Shown here: piece by piece, positions 59,969 through 64,000 of the stretch
How the letters are laid out: every line of letters begins with the position of its first letter
Position numbering within the stretch: position 1 is the first letter of the stretch
Origin: Halpernia sp048269545
GTDB lineage: Bacteria; Bacteroidota; Bacteroidia; Flavobacteriales; Weeksellaceae
Direction of reading: 5' to 3'
NCBI RefSeq assembly: GCF_048269545.1
Contig: NZ_JBLXIJ010000004.1
Span: 62,001 to 126,000 of the forward strand
Length of the DNA stretch: 64,000 bases
Position numbers and translations under genes: made by a program
Notes under the pieces: model-generated
Told to the model about the DNA's origin: nothing
Databases searched by the model: none
Seen by the model: the letters and a program-made list of their open reading frames with translations, nothing else

Positions 59969-60649
59969 ATGATAAAAAAAATACTAAAAAATTTACTCAA
60001 AGCAATCGGTGTAATTTTAGGGATAGTTCTGCTTTATGTGTTTTTAGCTTTAGCTTTACCTAACATAGAAGTTCCAAAAAAAACAACTACAGAAACTGCA
60101 AATATTCCAATTTACATATGTACAAATGGCGTTCATACAGATTTGGTTGTTCCGGTAAAAACGGCACAAATCGATTGGAGCCAGAAAATCCCTTTTCAAA
60201 ACACAAAATCAGAAGCTGAAAATTTTAAATATTTAGGAATTGGATGGGGCGATAAAGGTTTTTATTTAGATACTCCAACTTGGTCGCAATTGAAATTTTC
60301 CACAGCATTTTATGCTGCTTTTTGGCTCGGAGAATCTGCAATGCATTGCACTTATTACAATGAAATGAAAGAAGGAAAAGATTGTAAAAGAATTTTATTA
60401 ACTAAAAATCAATATTCAGATTTAATAAAATTTATCGATAAAAAATTTGATAAAAATCCTTTTAGAAATAATATTTTAATCCCAACAAATGCAGTTTATG
60501 GAGAAAATGATGCTTTCTATGAAGCAAAAGGAAGTTACAGCTTTCTCTACACTTGCAATACTTGGACGAACAATGGTTTAAAAGCTGCGGGGCAAAAAGC
60601 CGCACTTTGGACGGCGAGTGATTTTGGTATTTTTCAGCATTACAAATAG
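59969..60649 (+). CDS. TIGR02117/DUF2459 family protein
   Basis: A 226-residue protein with one N-terminal membrane helix (about 12-30, GVILGIVLLYVFLALAL). The body has the family motifs CTNGVHTDLVVPV, YLGIGWGDKGFYLDTPTW, TNAVYGENDAFYEAKGSYS and TCNTWTNNGLKAAG. The Cys/His residues could form a catalytic or binding site, as noted for related peptidase-like folds, but no function is known. It is probably an inner-membrane protein facing the periplasm. It stands alone. Confidence 0.85.
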   Translation: MIKKILKNLLKAIGVILGIVLLYVFLALALPNIEVPKKTTTETANIPIYICTNGVHTDLVVPVKTAQIDWSQKIPFQNTKSEAENFKYLGIGWGDKGFYLDTPTWSQLKFSTAFYAAFWLGESAMHCTYYNEMKEGKDCKRILLTKNQYSDLIKFIDKKFDKNPFRNNILIPTNAVYGENDAFYEAKGSYSFLYTCNTWTNNGLKAAGQKAALWTASDFGIFQHYK

Positions 60650-60749
60650 TAAACAAAGAAAATTATCATAATTTTAAATTTCTTTTTTCGGAATTAAATT
60701 TGATGTAATTCCGAAACATTTTTAAATTTAGTATTTCAGAACACATTTT

Positions 60750-61856
60750 ATGATTCCAAAATTATTCAAAACAATCTTCACTTTAATTCTTTTTTATCTA
60801 AGTTTCACGAATTTTAATGCTCAATCTTTAAATTCAAATGTTTCTAAAGATACACTTCGAGTTGGCGTTGCGGGAACTGCACCCTTTTATTTTACTCAAC
60901 AAAATAGTTCTGCTCCAGAAGGAATTTCTGTAGAAATTTGGGAAAAGATTGCAGCTGAACAAAATTGGAATTTTAAATATGAAAATTTCAAATCTGTCCC
61001 AGATGCTTTACAAAGTTTAAATGAAGGCAAATTAGATGTTTTAGTTGGTCCGATAACAATCACTTCTCAAAGAGTAGAAAATTTCCGTTTCTCACAACCT
61101 TTTTATCAGTCGAGTTTGGCAATCGTTTATCAAAAAGGAAATTTTAGTTTATGGAATTTGGTTAAACTGCTTTTCAGCTATAAATTAATTATTGCAATTG
61201 GAATTTTTCTAATTATTTTAACCATAGTTGGAACTTTATTTTGGCTCGCTGAAAGAAAAGCTTCACCCGAACAATTTCCCTCAAATCCAGCAAAAGGTAT
61301 AGGAAACGGAATCTGGCTCGCAATTGTTACTATGAGTACAACTGGTTATGGAGATAGAGCACCCATAACTTTGACAGGTAGAATTATTGCCGGAACTTGG
61401 ATGGTAGTTTCTATAATTTCTGCAACATCAATGATAGCAGGAATTGCAAGTGTTTTAACTTTTTCAAATTTGCAAGGTGTTTCTATTAACAACATTGAAC
61501 AACTTAACGGAAAAAAAGTGGTCACTATTTCTGGATCACCGTCTATAGAATTTCTTCAAGAATACAACATAAAAGTTGTTACAGTATTAACTTTGAACGA
61601 CGCGATTGAAAAATTAAAAAATAAAAAAGTAGATGCAATCGTTTATGATCGACCCCAATTAATGTATTATTTAAAAAATCATGAAGATGAAGATTTTGAA
61701 ATGGCGAAAGCAGAATATTACAAACAAGGTTATGGTTTTGCTTTTCCAAAAAACAGTAAACTAACTCACAATGTGAATCGATCACTTCTCGAACTTTCTG
61801 AAAACCAAGAAACCAATAAAATTTTTGAAGATTTCTTGGGTAAAGAAGAAAATTAA
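60750..61856 (+). CDS. glutamate-receptor-like potassium channel (GluR0 type)
   Basis: A 368-residue protein in which a periplasmic solute-binding domain is split by a channel. Order: signal peptide (about 1-24), first binding lobe (RVGVAGTAPFYF ... TITSQRVENFRFSQPF, with a candidate ligand-binding Arg108), helix M1 (146-167), pore loop with the selectivity filter TMSTTGYGD (194-202), helix M2 (about 207-233), then the second lobe (DAIVYDRPQLMYYL). The GYGD filter indicates K+ selectivity. It should form a tetramer gated by an amino acid or similar ligand. It ends in a strong terminator. Confidence 0.92.
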   Translation: MIPKLFKTIFTLILFYLSFTNFNAQSLNSNVSKDTLRVGVAGTAPFYFTQQNSSAPEGISVEIWEKIAAEQNWNFKYENFKSVPDALQSLNEGKLDVLVGPITITSQRVENFRFSQPFYQSSLAIVYQKGNFSLWNLVKLLFSYKLIIAIGIFLIILTIVGTLFWLAERKASPEQFPSNPAKGIGNGIWLAIVTMSTTGYGDRAPITLTGRIIAGTWMVVSIISATSMIAGIASVLTFSNLQGVSINNIEQLNGKKVVTISGSPSIEFLQEYNIKVVTVLTLNDAIEKLKNKKVDAIVYDRPQLMYYLKNHEDEDFEMAKAEYYKQGYGFAFPKNSKLTHNVNRSLLELSENQETNKIFEDFLGKEEN

Positions 61857-61872
61857 GAAATTATTTAAAAAG

Positions 61873-61910
61873 AAAAAACCTCTATTAATCTATGATTAAC
61901 AGAGGTTTTT
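61873..61910 (+). terminator. intrinsic terminator
   Basis: Stem AACCTCTATTAATC / GATTAACAGAGGTT, with one mismatch, followed by a T-run, ends the channel gene. Confidence 0.88.
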
Positions 61911-62081
61911 AGTACCCGGTGCCGGTTCTATTGTGCCAAAACTAATACAATTATAATAATTCGTTTTTAATAGATAACTGGTTGTTTAATAGGGTGTTGC
62001 AATCAATTTCAATCGTTTTCGATTGCAATTGTTTTTAACCTTTTTTGATAGTTTTTAGAATTTGCGGACAAATTGCGGACA
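61911..62081. repeat. recombinase-binding or att-like region
   Basis: Between the channel gene and the integrase gene are three odd elements: a GC-rich patch GTACCCGGTGCCGG right after the terminator (from 61912), a 12-base hairpin at 62004-62015/62020-62031 with one mismatch, and two copies of TTGCGGACA with an 11-base period (62062-62070, 62073-62081). Together they look like the end of an integrated element. The attachment core itself cannot be fixed. Confidence 0.4.
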
Positions 62082-62138
62082 CGGAAAACCAGTTTTTTCA
62101 CATTTGTTTTATATGTTTGTAAAATCAAATTTTGGTTT

Positions 62139-63542
62139 ATGGCGCAGACAAATTTCTATTTAGGAAAAAGCACTAATCGTGCAGGTGATTCTGAAATAAG
62201 TATGAGATTATATGTTTCACGAGATATTCGCATTCGTGTAAATTCTGGAATTTGGGTTGACAGAAAACGTTGGGGTAAGAAAAACGAAATTAATGTTCCT
62301 CTGATCATTGGCGACGAACGTGAAATGTTACTTGAAAAACGTTCAACATTAAAATCTTTGACCGACCACCTCGAAAAAATAATAAATACTTCTGTAGATA
62401 AAAATTCAATTAATAAAACTTCTCTTGAAAGGGAAATAAAAAAAATTCACAAACCGTCCGTTAAAACCATTGCGCCAAAAGAGGAGTCATTTTTTGATTT
62501 CATGGAAAAATATCTGACTGTTCACAAACTTTCAGAATCAAGAAAGAAAAATTTTAGAGTTATCATTAGAAGTTTAAAAAGATTTGAACTTTTTAAAAGC
62601 AAAGAATCTAATCGAAAATTTAGACTTTCATTTTCAAATATAACTTTAGAAGTACTGCAGGAAATTGAAGGTTTTTTAGGAAATGAAAAAGAAGTATTTC
62701 TTAAATATCCTGAAATATATGATATTATTCCATATTCGTCTAAAATAGCGGTTAAAACTGTACCAAGAAAACGCCCACCTAATTTAGATAAAGACGGTAA
62801 CGAAATTCCAAAAGGAACGCCAAGAGAACGAGGGAAAAATTCTGTGGCAGATATATTACAAAGATTCCGAAGTTTTATCAAATGGGCTAATATTAATGAC
62901 TACACAACGCAAGATGCCTTTAAAAAATTTGCTATTGGAGAGATAGTTTACGGTACGCCAATTTATATTAATAATGAAGAGCGAAACAAATTATTGAATA
63001 CAGATTTATCTGATGATATTGAGTTGGAAACTCAACGGGACATTTTTGTTTTTCAATGTTTGGTGGGTTGTAGAGTAAGCGACCTTTTAAAATTTACTTA
63101 TAATAGTATCAAAGAAGAATGTATTGAATATATACCGCGAAAAACCAGAGAAGATAGAGCAATTACAGTTCGAGTTCCGTTGAACAAAACTGCTAAAAAT
63201 TTAATTGAAAAATATAGAAATGAAGATAGAAAAACTTTATTTCCATACAATACCGAACAAGACTATAATTTAAAAATTAAAACCGCATTTCTACGAGCAG
63301 GTTTAACTAGAATGGTTACTGTTCTGGATCAGCAAACCAGAGAAGAAGTTCAAAAACCTTTGAATGAATTGGCATCTTCTCACATGGCAAGACGTAGTTT
63401 TATTGGAAATATTTACAAAAAGGTAAAAGACCCAAATCTGGTTGCTTCATTGAGCGGTCATAAGGAAGGTAGTAAAGCATTCGCGCGATACCGAACTATT
63501 GATGATGAAATGAAAAAGGAATTAATTGATTTTTTAGATTAA
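62139..63542 (+). CDS. tyrosine recombinase / integrase
   Basis: A protein of about 467 residues from the ATG at 62139; a further 22 residues upstream in frame overlap the TTGCGGACA repeats and are probably not translated. It has an N-terminal arm-binding region (SEISMRLYVSRDIRIRVNSGIWVD), a SAM-like core-binding domain (about 120-230) and the catalytic domain with Arg312, a lysine near 342, His415 and Arg418 (HMARR), His441 and the nucleophile Tyr451. All catalytic positions are present. It probably moves the element that starts here and continues past the right edge. Confidence 0.93.
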   Translation: MAQTNFYLGKSTNRAGDSEISMRLYVSRDIRIRVNSGIWVDRKRWGKKNEINVPLIIGDEREMLLEKRSTLKSLTDHLEKIINTSVDKNSINKTSLEREIKKIHKPSVKTIAPKEESFFDFMEKYLTVHKLSESRKKNFRVIIRSLKRFELFKSKESNRKFRLSFSNITLEVLQEIEGFLGNEKEVFLKYPEIYDIIPYSSKIAVKTVPRKRPPNLDKDGNEIPKGTPRERGKNSVADILQRFRSFIKWANINDYTTQDAFKKFAIGEIVYGTPIYINNEERNKLLNTDLSDDIELETQRDIFVFQCLVGCRVSDLLKFTYNSIKEECIEYIPRKTREDRAITVRVPLNKTAKNLIEKYRNEDRKTLFPYNTEQDYNLKIKTAFLRAGLTRMVTVLDQQTREEVQKPLNELASSHMARRSFIGNIYKKVKDPNLVASLSGHKEGSKAFARYRTIDDEMKKELIDFLD

Positions 63543-63588
63543 TAATTTACTGTAATAATTTTCTTTTTCAGCCTATAATATTTATCAA

Positions 63589-64000
63589 ATGAATTTTAAT
63601 TTTAAACGATCTAATTTAATCCTTCCGAAACTGTCCGTTTTTTTGCTCGGGCTCGCAATCGCTATAATCATTCGATTTGCACTACTAAATAATAATTCTG
63701 ACGCCGGAACAGCAAACTTATTTTTCGTACTGGCTCTTGCAGCATATTTTATTTTTTATCTTCTTTATGACGAGTTCTTTAAGCAGGTTTTCATATTTTT
63801 TGAAAATTTAATTAAATCGAAGAAAAATATTTATAATTCTGAAATTGATAAAAATGAACCAGAAGTGTTTATAGATGATAGTGATACTTTAAACCCAATC
63901 TTAACTATCGAAAATAGTAAAGAAATTTCAAATTCAATTGATATTGAAGCCAGAAGAGAGAATTGGGAAAAAGAAAGAATAACGTTATTTAATGCCAATT
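63589..64000 (+). CDS. membrane protein of mobile element, 3' end outside window
   Basis: An open frame runs from the ATG at 63589 to the window end (137 codons). It starts with two likely transmembrane helices (LSVFLLGLAIAIIIRFALL and LFFVLALAAYFIFYLLY) and continues into a charged, probably cytoplasmic region (SKKNIYNSEIDKNEPEVF ... ARRENWEKERI). No family is recognised. Proximity to the integrase, 46 bases, suggests that it belongs to the same element. Confidence 0.7.
   Translation, partial: MNFNFKRSNLILPKLSVFLLGLAIAIIIRFALLNNNSDAGTANLFFVLALAAYFIFYLLYDEFFKQVFIFFENLIKSKKNIYNSEIDKNEPEVFIDDSDTLNPILTIENSKEISNSIDIEARRENWEKERITLFNAN

Noticed and set aside
61911..61945. A tRNA or tmRNA fragment in the GC-rich patch after the channel gene
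   Set aside because: The reverse complement resembles a tRNA 3' end only in its last few bases and lacks a T-arm.

Overview
The window is chromosomal DNA of a low-GC member of the Bacteroidota, most likely Flavobacteriia and probably Weeksellaceae (the Chryseobacterium/Elizabethkingia group). The evidence is the PafA-type alkaline phosphatase (active-site residues fall at exactly the Elizabethkingia PafA positions), GldD, a type IX sorting domain, a GLPGLI-family protein, A-rich leaders without Shine-Dalgarno sequences, and repeated Bacteroidota promoter boxes (TAnnTTTG, often with TTG about 20 bases upstream). The genus cannot be fixed from the sequence alone.

Layout. Positions 1-5.9 kb are accessory: a serine recombinase cut by the left edge, a large PLD-nuclease/SNF2-helicase fusion that looks like a defence or DNA-processing protein, an orphan HipB-like repressor with an inverted-repeat operator, a truncated RhuM gene and a full RhuM-Fic/Doc fusion. 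From 6 to 37.9 kb the content is mostly core: a thioredoxin-like protein, a TPR protein, NdpA, an Fpg/Nei glycosylase, malate dehydrogenase, PafA, a uraH pseudogene, grpE-dnaJ, an Nramp transporter with a likely operator, proS, a FadL-like porin, a ZIP transporter, RNA methyltransferases, glycosyltransferases, aspA, a lipoprotein amidase, a tRNA-Ser/Pro/Arg cluster, miaE, rsmD, truA and an ABC exporter. Positions 38.3-40.7 kb are a small accessory patch: a repeat hairpin, a possible gene remnant, a P-loop protein behind a leucine-rich-repeat T9SS cargo, and a divergent XRE regulator. From 40.7 to 61.9 kb core genes return: groESL, uvrC, mpl, an acyltransferase, a NUDIX hydrolase, RNase G, a tiny very basic protein, HU, mutY, gldD, a PfkB kinase, two parvulin foldases, a nitronate monooxygenase-like enzyme, a rhodanese, queG and a glutamate-receptor-like potassium channel. 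At 61.9-64 kb a second mobile element begins with a tyrosine recombinase and a membrane protein cut by the right edge.

How the genes fit together. Protein folding is well represented (grpE-dnaJ, groES-groEL, two SurA/parvulin proteins), as are DNA repair (uvrC, mutY, Fpg/Nei) and RNA modification (miaE, rsmD, truA, queG, a THUMP methyltransferase). Several genes have a -7 box only 4-6 bases before the start codon, which predicts leaderless or nearly leaderless transcripts. The least ordinary observations are the PLD-SNF2 fusion, the tRNA-Arg ghost downstream of RNase G, the nonsense-interrupted uraH, the heptamer array in the mdh leader, the GluR0-like channel and the LRR/P-loop gene pair.
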